This document shows, piece after piece, positions 26,793 through 36,731 of a stretch of 64,000 bases of DNA. Position 1 is the stretch's first letter, and the number at the start of each line of letters is the position of its first letter. The position numbers were made by a program, and so were the translations under genes. The notes beneath the pieces were generated by a model. That model searched no databases, was not told the origin of the DNA, and was given only the letters and a program-made list of their open reading frames with translations. The DNA is from an uncultured Alphaproteobacteria bacterium (GTDB taxonomy: Bacteria > Pseudomonadota > Alphaproteobacteria > HIMB59 > GCA-002718135): assembly GCA_902628835.1 (NCBI GenBank), contig CACOPD010000002.1, positions 80,218-144,217 on the forward strand. Reading direction: 5' to 3'.

Positions 26793-27683
26793 ATGAAAAT
26801 TGGTATTGATGTAGGGGGTACCAAAACTGAGGGCATTCTTCTAGATCCAAATGGAACTGAAATAGATAGAAAAAGAATTAATACCGAAAAAAGTTATGAT
26901 GGAACTATTAGTGGTATACTCTCCATTATAAATCATTTTGAAGATAAACACGGCAAAGCAGAATCTGTTGGTATGGGAATGCCAGGAGCTATATCAAATG
27001 ATACATCTTTAATCAAAAATGCTAATTCTATATGGTTAAATGGTAAACCATTTAAGCAAGATTTAGATAAAATTCTTAGTAGAAATGTGAATTTGGAAAA
27101 TGATGCTAATTGTTTCACTCTTTCTGAAGCTGTAGACGGGGCTGGTAAAGGATTTGAAGTTGTTTTCGGAGTCATTATAGGAACTGGTGTAGGCGGTGGT
27201 ATCAGTATAAATCAAAAAGTAATAAGAGGTCGTAATAGCATAAGCGGAGAGTGGGGGCACATAGTTTTGCCCAGTAGAACAGAAGATGAAAAAAAATATG
27301 TTAAAAAATGTTATTGTGGAAAAGATGGGTGCTTAGAGACCTATATATCTGGACCAGGCTTTTCATCTGTCTATAATTTACGTTTCAATAAAAATTATAA
27401 TTCACATCAAATATTAGATGGTTTTAATAATAAAGAAAAAGATAGTATCTTTGCACTAAATCAATATGTCGATCATTTAGCAAGAGGCTTATCTTTAGTT
27501 TGTAATATTCTTGATCCAGATGTGATAGTTTTGGGTGGAGGTATGTCAAACATCGATTTTATTTACGAAAATATAAATGATGCTTTAAAAAAATATGTTT
27601 TTACAGATACGCTTCACACTAAAGTTGTAAAAAATATTCATGGTGATTCAAGTGGTGTAAGAGGAGCTGCTTGGCTTTCCTAA
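26793..27683 (+). CDS. ROK-family sugar kinase (fructokinase / N-acetylglucosamine-kinase-like)
   Basis: MKIGIDVGGTKTEGILLDPNG, GVIIGTGVGGGISIN, Zn motif CYCGKDGCLETYISGPGF. Confidence 0.9.
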   Translation: MKIGIDVGGTKTEGILLDPNGTEIDRKRINTEKSYDGTISGILSIINHFEDKHGKAESVGMGMPGAISNDTSLIKNANSIWLNGKPFKQDLDKILSRNVNLENDANCFTLSEAVDGAGKGFEVVFGVIIGTGVGGGISINQKVIRGRNSISGEWGHIVLPSRTEDEKKYVKKCYCGKDGCLETYISGPGFSSVYNLRFNKNYNSHQILDGFNNKEKDSIFALNQYVDHLARGLSLVCNILDPDVIVLGGGMSNIDFIYENINDALKKYVFTDTLHTKVVKNIHGDSSGVRGAAWLS

Positions 27684-29131
27684 ATACCACCCATAGATAT
27701 ATATTTAATTGTCAAATAATCATCTAGGCCATATCGAGAACCTTCTCTTCCCATTCCTGATTCTTTAACTCCACCAAAAGGAACTTCCGCAATTGTTGGT
27801 AGCCCATTGTTTATAGATACAATTCCATATTCAAGTGCTTCAGCAACTCTCCAAATTCTTCCTATATCTCTTGAATAGAAATATGAAGCTAATCCATATG
27901 GTGTATCATTAGCCATTTTAATTACTTCATCATCACTAGAAAATCTATAAAGAGGTGCAACGGGTCCAAATGTTTCTTCATAAGTAATTTTTGCCTTTGT
28001 AGATACATTTGAGAGAACAGTTGGTTGATAGAAATTCCCACCGAGTGAATGCACATCTCCACCGATAGCTATTTTAGCTCCTGTATTTACTGCATCTTGA
28101 ACATGATCAATTACTTTTTCTAAAGAGGATTGATCAATTAAAGGACCAGATACAATTCCATCTTCAAGTCCATTACCCACTGTTATTTTACTGACTTCAT
28201 TTGTAAATTTCTCTAGGAATTCATCATAAATATTTTCATGCACAAATATTCTATTTGAACAAATACATGTTTGACCACTATTTCTAAACTTACTTTGAAG
28301 TGCGCCTGCAACAGCTTCATCCATATCTGCATCATCGAAAACAATAAAGGGTGCGTGACCACCAAGTTCCATAGAAACTTTTTTTACTGTTGACGCACTT
28401 TGCTCTAAAAGTATTTTTCCAACCTCTGTAGATCCTGTAAAAGAAATTTTTCTTACAATTGGGTTACTTGTTAGCTCTTTGCCAATTTCATTTGCCGATC
28501 CAGTGATTACATTAAATACACCATCTGGGAAACCTGCTTCTTTAGCAAGTACTGCTACAGCTAACGCGGAATAAGGTGTTTGGCTTGCTGGTTTAACAAC
28601 AGTAGTACAACCAACTGCTAGGGCAGCTGCACATTTTCTCGTGATCATTGAATTTGGAAAATTCCATGGAGTTATTGCTCCCACCACACCAACAGGCTGT
28701 TTAATTATTACAATTCTTTTTCCAGGTCTTGGATCAGGAACTATGTCACCATACACTCTTTTTGCTTCTTCAGCATAGAACTCAATATATGAAGCACCCA
28801 TTAGTATTTCGCCCTTAGCTTCAGCAAGAGGTTTACCTTGCTCAATGGTCATTATTTTAGCTAAATCATCTGCATTTTCTGTGATTAGCTCACCCCATTT
28901 TTTTAGGATAACTGATCTTTCTTTAGCAGTAGTTTCTTTCCAAGTTTGGAAAGCAGTATTAGCATGATCTACAGCTTTTTTAGTTTCTGAAACTGAGCAT
29001 TTTGGGACTTTGCCAATAATTTCAAGAGAGGCTGGATTATTTACCTCAAGAGTTTCACCTGAAGAACTTTCAACCCATTCCCCATTTATAAAACATTTTT
29101 GTTTAAAGAGTGATTTGTTATTTAATTCCAT
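27680..29131 (-). CDS. gabD: NAD(P)-dependent succinate-semialdehyde dehydrogenase family (GabD-like)
   Basis: KCFINGEWVESSSGETLEVNNPA, FTGSTEVGKILLEQSA, VSMELGGHAPFIVFDDADMD, RNSGQTCICSNR. Confidence 0.88.
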   Translation of the reverse strand: MELNNKSLFKQKCFINGEWVESSSGETLEVNNPASLEIIGKVPKCSVSETKKAVDHANTAFQTWKETTAKERSVILKKWGELITENADDLAKIMTIEQGKPLAEAKGEILMGASYIEFYAEEAKRVYGDIVPDPRPGKRIVIIKQPVGVVGAITPWNFPNSMITRKCAAALAVGCTTVVKPASQTPYSALAVAVLAKEAGFPDGVFNVITGSANEIGKELTSNPIVRKISFTGSTEVGKILLEQSASTVKKVSMELGGHAPFIVFDDADMDEAVAGALQSKFRNSGQTCICSNRIFVHENIYDEFLEKFTNEVSKITVGNGLEDGIVSGPLIDQSSLEKVIDHVQDAVNTGAKIAIGGDVHSLGGNFYQPTVLSNVSTKAKITYEETFGPVAPLYRFSSDDEVIKMANDTPYGLASYFYSRDIGRIWRVAEALEYGIVSINNGLPTIAEVPFGGVKESGMGREGSRYGLDDYLTIKYISMGGI

Positions 29132-29174
29132 ATGTTTTGATTATAATGCATAGTTTTAAATTAAGGAAAATATA

Positions 29175-30278
29175 ATGACAATAGTTAATTCTTGGAATGA
29201 ATGGGATCCATTAAAGCATGTTATAGTTGGGGCAGTTGAAAATGCCAATATACCTCCAATGGAACCTGCTCTTGAACCTAAAATTAGTAAAGATAGTGGT
29301 ATGGCAGGATCTCACGGACCACGTTCAAAAGAGTCAATCGATAAAGCAAATATGCAATTAGAAAACTTTGTTAAAATTTTAAAGTCATTAAATATAAAAG
29401 TTGATAGACCTACACCTATTGACTTTTCTCAGAGTATTGAAACACCTGATTGGTCAAATGAGGGAATGTTTGGTTGCATGCCCCCAAGAGATGTTATCCT
29501 TACTGTTGGAAATGAAATGCTAGAAGCACCGATGTCTTACAGATGTAGATGGTTCGAGTACCTTGCCTATAGACCATTACTTGAAAAATATTATTCAGAA
29601 GATCAAAATATGAGATGGGAATCGGCACCTAAACCAAGGTTAACAAATCAATCTTATAAGCCTAATTATCTTCCTGAAGGCATAACAGAAGAAGAACGAT
29701 ATAAGAAAATTGAAAATAGAGACATGATACTTACAGAAAAGGAACCACTTTTTGATGCTGCAGAAATTTTACGATTTGGAAAAGATCTTTTTTATCATAA
29801 TAATTTTACATCAAATTTAAGTGGTTTAAATTGGTTAAGAAGACATTATCCAAATCATCGAGTTCATCAAATTAATTTACCAGGTGATTTAATACCAACT
29901 CACATTGATGCATGTTTTACTCCAATTAAACCAGGAGTAATTATTATTAACCCGAATAGAAAAATATCATCAGAGCAAAGAAAAATATTTGATGATAATA
30001 AATGGGAAATTCATGAAGCTGCTCCTTCTATTCATAATAGCCCACCACCAATGTGTTATTCATCTATCTGGTTATCGATGAATGTTTTGATAATTGATCC
30101 TAAAACTATATGTGTTGAAGCAACTGAAGAAAAAATGATTAAACAAATGGAAAGTTTTGGATTAGATGTTATTCCAGTACCTTTTAGAGATGTATATGCA
30201 TTTGGGGGTAGTTTACATTGTGCCACAACTGATGTTTATAGAGAAGGTGAGTGTGAGGATTATTTTCCAAATCAATAA
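29175..30278 (+). CDS. Arginine:glycine amidinotransferase-like (guanidinoacetate-forming type) amidinotransferase
   Basis: NSWNEWDPLKHVIVG, EAPMSYRCRWFEYLAYRPL, THIDACF, catalytic-Cys region FGGSLHCATTDVYREG resembling eukaryotic GATM. Confidence 0.82.
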   Translation: MTIVNSWNEWDPLKHVIVGAVENANIPPMEPALEPKISKDSGMAGSHGPRSKESIDKANMQLENFVKILKSLNIKVDRPTPIDFSQSIETPDWSNEGMFGCMPPRDVILTVGNEMLEAPMSYRCRWFEYLAYRPLLEKYYSEDQNMRWESAPKPRLTNQSYKPNYLPEGITEEERYKKIENRDMILTEKEPLFDAAEILRFGKDLFYHNNFTSNLSGLNWLRRHYPNHRVHQINLPGDLIPTHIDACFTPIKPGVIIINPNRKISSEQRKIFDDNKWEIHEAAPSIHNSPPPMCYSSIWLSMNVLIIDPKTICVEATEEKMIKQMESFGLDVIPVPFRDVYAFGGSLHCATTDVYREGECEDYFPNQ

Positions 30279-31033
30279 TGGATAATTTTAATCAAAATAA
30301 TTTTAAAGCTAATTTAGCTGATACAAACTTTTCTAGAATAGGTGTAATTACACTATCAACAGATTTTACTATAGAGCAAGATTTTAGAAAAGTTTGCCAT
30401 GATTTACCAGTTGATCTTTTTTTTAATAGGATACCTTTTTTAAATCCTCTAACTCATGAAAATTATATAAAGATGGCTGATCATATTGCAGAAACAACAA
30501 ATCAAATACTACCTAATGAAAAAATTCAAGTAGTCGCATATGGATGCACTTCCGGTACTATTGAAATTGGAGAAAAAAAAATAAGATCAGAAATATTTAA
30601 AGCTAAGCCTGATGCATTAATAACTACGCCTATTACAGCAGCTGTCAAAGCACTTAAATTATTGAATAATAAAAAAATTGCTGTTCTTACTCCGTACCCA
30701 AAAGATGTTAATGTTAAAGTTTACAACTATTTGATTGAAAGTGGATTTGAAATTAAATCATTTAGTTCATTTAATTTGAACTACGACTCGGATATTGCCA
30801 AAGTTACCCATGACAGTTTAATGCAAACAATTTCCTCAATTGATTTAATGGATGTAGATAGTATTTTTGTATCTTGCACTGCTTTAAAAGTAATTGATTT
30901 GATTGAAAAATTAGAGTCAAGATTAAGCGTAGATATCATTTCAAGTAATCAAGCTATCATTTGGGACTCATTAAGATTATCTAATAATAATCAAAAAATT
31001 GATGGTTTTGGTAATCTATTTAAATTACATTGA
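30278..31033 (+). CDS. eutA: Asp/Glu racemase / arylmalonate-decarboxylase-family protein (EutA-like)
   Basis: Two catalytic-Cys motifs AYGCTSGTIEIG and VSCTALK; immediately upstream of EutB- and EutC-like genes. Confidence 0.78.
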   Translation: MDNFNQNNFKANLADTNFSRIGVITLSTDFTIEQDFRKVCHDLPVDLFFNRIPFLNPLTHENYIKMADHIAETTNQILPNEKIQVVAYGCTSGTIEIGEKKIRSEIFKAKPDALITTPITAAVKALKLLNNKKIAVLTPYPKDVNVKVYNYLIESGFEIKSFSSFNLNYDSDIAKVTHDSLMQTISSIDLMDVDSIFVSCTALKVIDLIEKLESRLSVDIISSNQAIIWDSLRLSNNNQKIDGFGNLFKLH

Positions 31034-31045
31034 ATAGGGTTTAAA

Positions 31046-32008
31046 TTGATTACACTTCAACAAATTCAGGAAGCACACAATAAAATCTCACCATATGTGA
31101 ATTATACGCCATTAATTAATTCTAATTTCCTATCAAAAAATACTACAGTAAAACTAAAGTTAGAAAATTTTCAAATCACTGGTTCATTCAAGTTAAGAGG
31201 TGCAGTTAACAAATTACTTTCTTTAAGTGAAAATGACAAAAACAAAGGAGTGATCGCAGTTTCTACAGGTAATCATGGTAAAGGAGTAGCTTATGCTTCA
31301 AAGGTATTAGGCATACAATCAACAATTTATATGTCTGCTATGGTACCAACCTATAGAAAAGAAGCTATAGAGGGATTAGGTGCAAAAGTTGAAATTATTG
31401 GTAAAAATAGTGATGAAGCAGATCTTTATGCGAAACAAATTGCTAAAGAAAAAAATATTCCATTAATCCATCCTTTTGACGATGAAGATATTATTATAGG
31501 TCAAGGAACAGTAGGTTTAGAAATGCTGAATCAGTTTCCGGATGTTGATACAGTTATTATTCCAACATCTGGCGGTGGTCTTATTTCTGGAATAGCACAA
31601 GCAATAAAACTTCAAAAACCTGATACAAAAATCATTGCAGTATCCATGGAAAGGGGGCCCTCTATGTATGAAAGTCTAAAACAAGGTAAGCCTGTTGATG
31701 TTGAGGAAACTGAAACTTTAGCTGATTGTTTAGGTGGTAGTATTGGCTTAGATAATAAATTTACATTTAATATTGTACAAAAATATGTTGATGACTTTGT
31801 TTTAGTGAGTGAAGAAAAAATAGCTGAGGGAATAAGAATGAATTTTTTAGAACATAAAATAGTATCTGAAGGTGCAGCAGCAACAAGTGTTATGGTTGTT
31901 AAAGAAAAACTAACATCACACTTAGGAAAAAATATAATCTGTTTAATTTGTGGAGGTAATATAGACTCGGAATTATTCAATAAAGTTTTAAGTCATGCTC
32001 ATACTTAA
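31046..32008 (+). CDS. eutB: Fold-type II PLP threonine-dehydratase-like enzyme (EutB-like)
   Basis: ITGSFKLRGAVNKL PLP-Lys motif, VSTGNHGKGVAYA, TSGGGLISGIA; context. Confidence 0.78.
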   Translation: MITLQQIQEAHNKISPYVNYTPLINSNFLSKNTTVKLKLENFQITGSFKLRGAVNKLLSLSENDKNKGVIAVSTGNHGKGVAYASKVLGIQSTIYMSAMVPTYRKEAIEGLGAKVEIIGKNSDEADLYAKQIAKEKNIPLIHPFDDEDIIIGQGTVGLEMLNQFPDVDTVIIPTSGGGLISGIAQAIKLQKPDTKIIAVSMERGPSMYESLKQGKPVDVEETETLADCLGGSIGLDNKFTFNIVQKYVDDFVLVSEEKIAEGIRMNFLEHKIVSEGAAATSVMVVKEKLTSHLGKNIICLICGGNIDSELFNKVLSHAHT

Positions 32009-32969
32009 TAAAAATCAGATTATTCAACATGTGCATTTAAATGAAGAACTTATTCCAATAATAGAAGAAGCTTTTTTAAGTTTATCAAAAGGATCAGTTA
32101 TGATGCCTCCAATTATGAGAATTGATATTGAGAAATACCATGGTGAATCTGATATTAAAGCTGCTTATATTGAAGGTTTAGATAGCTTTGCAATAAAAAT
32201 AGCATCAGGTTTTTTTGATAATCCAAAACTTGGTTTGCCGTCAAGTAATGGATTGATGGTTTTACTAGACTCTCAAACTGGAATAGTAAAATCTGTTTTA
32301 TTAGATGAAGGTTATCTTACAGATACTAGAACAGCTATTGCAGGAGCTATAGCTTCAAAATATTTATCAAATCAAAATGCCAACACGGTAGGGATCATTG
32401 GAGCTGGAATTCAAGCCAGATTACAACTTAAAGCTATAATGTTAGTGAGAAAAATTAATAAAATTACGGTTTGGGCAAGAGATAAGATTAAAGCTAATCA
32501 ATTTTTAGATAGCTTTAAAGATTTAGAAATAGATTTGTATATGGCTTCTTCTTGTAAGGAATTAGCAAGTTTATCAGAAATAATTGTTACAACAACTCCA
32601 AGTAAAAAACCTCTTTTAGAATTTGATTGGATAAAAAAAGGAACACATATAACTGCAATGGGGTCAGATGCAGAACATAAAAATGAAATAGATCCTCATA
32701 TGTTAAAATATTGTGATCAATATGTGCCAGATAATCAATCACAGACAAGTGCATTAGGTGAATTACATCACGCATTGAAACAAAATCTAATTTCATCTCA
32801 AGAAAAATTTAATGATCTTGGTGATATTATTAATGATCCAAACTTAGGAAGAAAAAATAAAGAAGATATAACGATATGTGATTTGACAGGAACTGGTGTA
32901 CAAGATACTGCGATAGCAAGATTTACTTTTAATCTTTGTAAAAAAAATAATTTAGGCATCAATATTTAA
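31995..32969 (+). CDS. eutC: Ornithine cyclodeaminase/mu-crystallin family (EutC-like or delta1-pyrroline-2-carboxylate reductase)
   Basis: GYLTDTRTAIAGAIASKYLS, VGIIGAGIQARLQLKAI Rossmann motif, THITAMGSDAEHKNEID, DLTGTGVQDTAIA. Confidence 0.78.
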   Translation: MLILNKNQIIQHVHLNEELIPIIEEAFLSLSKGSVMMPPIMRIDIEKYHGESDIKAAYIEGLDSFAIKIASGFFDNPKLGLPSSNGLMVLLDSQTGIVKSVLLDEGYLTDTRTAIAGAIASKYLSNQNANTVGIIGAGIQARLQLKAIMLVRKINKITVWARDKIKANQFLDSFKDLEIDLYMASSCKELASLSEIIVTTTPSKKPLLEFDWIKKGTHITAMGSDAEHKNEIDPHMLKYCDQYVPDNQSQTSALGELHHALKQNLISSQEKFNDLGDIINDPNLGRKNKEDITICDLTGTGVQDTAIARFTFNLCKKNNLGINI

Positions 32970-32972
32970 AAT

Positions 32973-34415
32973 ATGAGTCAAACAATAATTAAAAAAACGT
33001 CTGATTACTTCAAATCTAAAGGAGTTGTCTTGCCAAGTATAAGTGAACTTCAAAATCCTCAAAGTATTAATGAAAATATTAAAAATTCTTTAAAACAAAT
33101 AAATAATAATGACATAAATCCACTTAATCTTTTTAGAGTACATTGGTTTAACAAAAGAGATCAATCAGGTTTTGGTAAAGAGCCTGAATATATTGTGCTT
33201 CCGTCAGAATTTACTGGGGTCAAAGCAAAGATAATTGTAAATATGGGGCGTTATTTTCCCTTAATAACAGCTCACAAAGTTTTGGCAGCTTATGGTTGTT
33301 TGCTTCCAAGAATATTGAATGGCACTTTTGATTATGAAAAACATAAAGCAGTTTGGCCTTCAACAGGAAATTATTGTAGGGGAGGAGTAGCAATATCTCG
33401 TATAATGGGACTTAATAGTATTGCAATACTTCCAGAAGGGATGAGTAATGAGAGATTTGAATGGTTGAATAATTGGGTCGAAGATAAAAAAAACATTATA
33501 AAGACGAAAGGCACAGAAAGTAATGTTAAAGAAATCTATGATGCTTGTAATGAGCTAAAAAAAGATAGTCAAAACGATATTATAAATCAATTTGATGAGT
33601 ATTATAATTATGGTATTCATCGCTCTGTAACTGGCCCATCTTTTGAAAAATCATTTCTTAAAGTTAAAGGTGACAGTAATTTAGTTCCAAGGTTTTATGT
33701 TAGTGCTTCAGGTTCTAGCGGTACTCTTGCAGCAGGAGATTATCTTAAAGATAAATTACAAACAAAAATTGCAGTTGTAGAAGCTTTGGAGTGTCCAACA
33801 TTGCTTCATGGAGGTTATGGTGAACATAATATACAAGGAATTGGTGACAAACATGTCCCACTTATTCATAATGTAATGAATACGGATTTTGTTGTAGATA
33901 TTTCAGATCAAGCTACCAATAATCTAAATATGATTTTTAATACTGATATAGGAAAAAAGTTTTTAATAGAGAGAAAGAATTTAGATCCTAATTTTGTTTC
34001 TCGGCTTCCTGAATTTGGTTTTTCAGCAATAGCAAATATATTAGCTTCAATAAAACTAGCTAAATATATGGATTTAAATAGTGATGATGCAATTATCACC
34101 GTTGCTACCGATGGTGCAGATTTGTACATGTCAGAATTAAATAAAACGATCAATGATTTTAAAGATAATTATAATGAAATAGTTTGTGCTGAATTATTTG
34201 GTAAGCATTTATCGGGCATATCAACTGATAATATGTTGGAACTTTCTTACATGGATAAAAAAAGAATATTTAATCTAGGTTACTTTACATGGGTAGAACA
34301 ACAAGGCATAAGTCTTGATGATTTTGAGAAACGAAAAGATCAGAAATTTTGGAATTCACATTATGAATACATGCTTTCTCTAGACAATCAGATTAAAGAA
34401 TTTAATAATATGTAG
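32973..34415 (+). CDS. Divergent fold-type II PLP-dependent enzyme (cysteine-synthase/threonine-dehydratase superfamily), function unknown
   Basis: TAHKVLAAYGC (probable Schiff-base Lys), STGNYCRGGVAISRIMGL, SASGSSGTLAAGDYLK. Confidence 0.7.
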   Translation: MSQTIIKKTSDYFKSKGVVLPSISELQNPQSINENIKNSLKQINNNDINPLNLFRVHWFNKRDQSGFGKEPEYIVLPSEFTGVKAKIIVNMGRYFPLITAHKVLAAYGCLLPRILNGTFDYEKHKAVWPSTGNYCRGGVAISRIMGLNSIAILPEGMSNERFEWLNNWVEDKKNIIKTKGTESNVKEIYDACNELKKDSQNDIINQFDEYYNYGIHRSVTGPSFEKSFLKVKGDSNLVPRFYVSASGSSGTLAAGDYLKDKLQTKIAVVEALECPTLLHGGYGEHNIQGIGDKHVPLIHNVMNTDFVVDISDQATNNLNMIFNTDIGKKFLIERKNLDPNFVSRLPEFGFSAIANILASIKLAKYMDLNSDDAIITVATDGADLYMSELNKTINDFKDNYNEIVCAELFGKHLSGISTDNMLELSYMDKKRIFNLGYFTWVEQQGISLDDFEKRKDQKFWNSHYEYMLSLDNQIKEFNNM

Positions 34416-34418
34416 TTT

Positions 34419-35573
34419 ATGAAAACCCAAGCTTTACATAACCAATTAGTAGAATGGCGACATGATTTACATATGCATCCACAAATCAGTTTTGAAGAAG
34501 AATATGCAGCAGCAAAAGTTTCATCATTACTTAAAGAGTTTGGAATAGAAGTTCATTCGGGTATAGCCAGAACAGGCGTAGTTGGAATATTAAAAAAAGG
34601 GAATAGTTCAAAATCAATTGGTATTAGAGCTGATATGGATGCTCTTCCTATACATGAAACCAACACTTTTAGTTATAAGTCAAAATTCGATAATCGAATG
34701 CATGCATGTGGACATGACGGTCACACAACTATGTTATTAGGTGCAGCAAAATATTTGGCAGAAAAAGGTAACTTCAATGGTACCGTATATTTTATTTTTC
34801 AACCTGATGAAGAAAATACATTTGGTGCAAGAACTATGATTGATGAAGGTCTATTTGATAATTTTAGTATTGATGAAGTATATGCTTTGCATAACATTCC
34901 TAATATGGAAATTGGAACATTTGGAACAAGAAAAGGAGCCATTACAGCAAGTGAAAATTTATTTGAAATAGAAATAAAAGCTAAAGGTGGTCATGCTGCA
35001 TTGCCTCATATGGGTGTTGATGCAATAACCGTTGGTTCTCAAATAGCTGTGGCTCTTCAATCAATTGTATCAAGAAAGTTAAATCCGGCAGATAATGGTA
35101 TAGTTTCTATTACTGAATTTATAACAGATGGTAAAAAAAATGTTTTGCCAGGAATGGTAAAAATGACAGGTGATGCAAGAGCTTTATCAAAAGAAACTAA
35201 TGAAAAAATTGCGTCAAAAATGTTACAAATAGTTGAAGGTATTTGCAGTGCGCATGCAGTTAACGGCAGTGTAAAATATGAAACAGCATGCCCAGTAACT
35301 TATAATTCAAAAAACCAAGCTGAGTCTGCAACAAAAGCTGCTGTGTCATTACTAGGAAGTGATAAATGTAATGGTGATATTGAGCCTCGTTTATTTTCAG
35401 AAGATTTTTCTGTAATGGCAAATGAAAAACCTGGCTGCTTTGTTTTAATGGGAAATGGGACATCTGAGCAACATTCAAGACCTTTACATGCTGACAATTA
35501 TGATTTTAATGATGAGTTATTGGTCATAGGTTCTTCTTATTGGGCAGAACTAGTAGAGCAACAATTAAAATAA
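34419..35573 (+). CDS. M20-family amidohydrolase (hippurate hydrolase / N-acyl amino-acid deacylase type)
   Basis: WRHDLHMHPQISFEEEYAA, GIRADMDALPIHE, MHACGHDGHTTMLLGAA, HAALPHMGVDAI. Confidence 0.93.
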   Translation: MKTQALHNQLVEWRHDLHMHPQISFEEEYAAAKVSSLLKEFGIEVHSGIARTGVVGILKKGNSSKSIGIRADMDALPIHETNTFSYKSKFDNRMHACGHDGHTTMLLGAAKYLAEKGNFNGTVYFIFQPDEENTFGARTMIDEGLFDNFSIDEVYALHNIPNMEIGTFGTRKGAITASENLFEIEIKAKGGHAALPHMGVDAITVGSQIAVALQSIVSRKLNPADNGIVSITEFITDGKKNVLPGMVKMTGDARALSKETNEKIASKMLQIVEGICSAHAVNGSVKYETACPVTYNSKNQAESATKAAVSLLGSDKCNGDIEPRLFSEDFSVMANEKPGCFVLMGNGTSEQHSRPLHADNYDFNDELLVIGSSYWAELVEQQLK

Positions 35574-36731
35574 ATGTTTTCTGAAAACTTAAATAAACTT
35601 AAGAAAAAAATGTCAGAGAATAATATTGATCTCTCAATTATAACAGATGATGACTCCATATATTATTTTACAGGATACCATGACTTTCTTCATATGGATT
35701 TTTATCGACCAACATTATTAGTTGTTTCAAATGATCATAAAACCTATTTAATTACACCTCTTCTTGATGTTTTGTTAGTTCCAGAGTCATGTCCTGTAGA
35801 CATGGTTGAGACATGGAATGATGGTATTGGTAATGAATGGAGAGAATTATTACCTCAAATCATTAATCAGCATAAAAATATATTCATTGAAAAATTTAAA
35901 ATAAACTCAATGGTTAAAAGTTATTTAGACGAAATACTTCCTCAACAACCTGGGGATTTAACAAATTTAATTGATAGCATAAGAATGATTAAATCTAATC
36001 ATGAATTGAATATTGCTCGTCATGCTGGAGAAGTTGGTATGGCTATGATGGAGGCAGCAAAAAAAACAATTGGTAATAATGTTCCTGAGTATGAGGTTGC
36101 ACTTGCACAATCACAAGCTGGAACAAGGAAAGCCGCAGAGATTTTACAAAAATTTTATCCTGATAATATTAATATGTCTCCAAATATTCACTTTTTACCC
36201 GTTATGACATCAGGTCATGATTTACCAAAAACCCACCATCGCGCTTCAACCAAAATTATCAAAAAAGGCGATCCTGTATTTGTATGTTATTGTGGTTCAA
36301 CAAATTTTCATAGGTTTAAATTAGGTTTTGATAGAATATTTTGGGTAGAAGAAATTCAATCTGATGAACAAATAAAAGCATTTGAGACTGCAGTTAAATC
36401 ACAAAAAGCTGCTCTAGAAATTCTTGGTCCAGGAGTGACGGCAGAAGAAGTTCATGCAGCCTATGCAGATACTATTCAGTCTGAAGGATATCCGTATCCT
36501 ACATTTAGATGTGGAAGAGGTACTGGTTTTAGTTTTTTAGAGGAACCGCAATTAGTAGTTGGCAATAAAACAGTACTCGAACCTGGTATGGTATTTGCTG
36601 TTGATGGAGGAGCAAGTGCAAATAATTTTAGATCACAAGTAGGTGATAGTTTTATAATTACAGAAGATGGATATGAACAAATTACACATCATTCTAAAAA
36701 GATTGATGATTTAATAATTTCAAATGGATGA
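35574..36731 (+). CDS. M24-fold (creatinase/prolidase superfamily) protein with degenerate metal-binding site
   Basis: Creatinase-like N-domain and IRMIKSNHELNIARHAGEVG..VPEYEVALAQSQAGTRKA; usual M24 Asp/Asp segment replaced by GDPVFVCYCGSTNFHRFKLGFDRIFWV. Confidence 0.8.
   Translation: MFSENLNKLKKKMSENNIDLSIITDDDSIYYFTGYHDFLHMDFYRPTLLVVSNDHKTYLITPLLDVLLVPESCPVDMVETWNDGIGNEWRELLPQIINQHKNIFIEKFKINSMVKSYLDEILPQQPGDLTNLIDSIRMIKSNHELNIARHAGEVGMAMMEAAKKTIGNNVPEYEVALAQSQAGTRKAAEILQKFYPDNINMSPNIHFLPVMTSGHDLPKTHHRASTKIIKKGDPVFVCYCGSTNFHRFKLGFDRIFWVEEIQSDEQIKAFETAVKSQKAALEILGPGVTAEEVHAAYADTIQSEGYPYPTFRCGRGTGFSFLEEPQLVVGNKTVLEPGMVFAVDGGASANNFRSQVGDSFIITEDGYEQITHHSKKIDDLIISNG

Noticed and set aside
31612-31980. 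122-aa antisense ORF within the EutB-like gene, and similar ones at 37032-37358, 43657-43935 and 53719-53991
   Set aside because: Antisense to strongly supported coding genes; no domain evidence.
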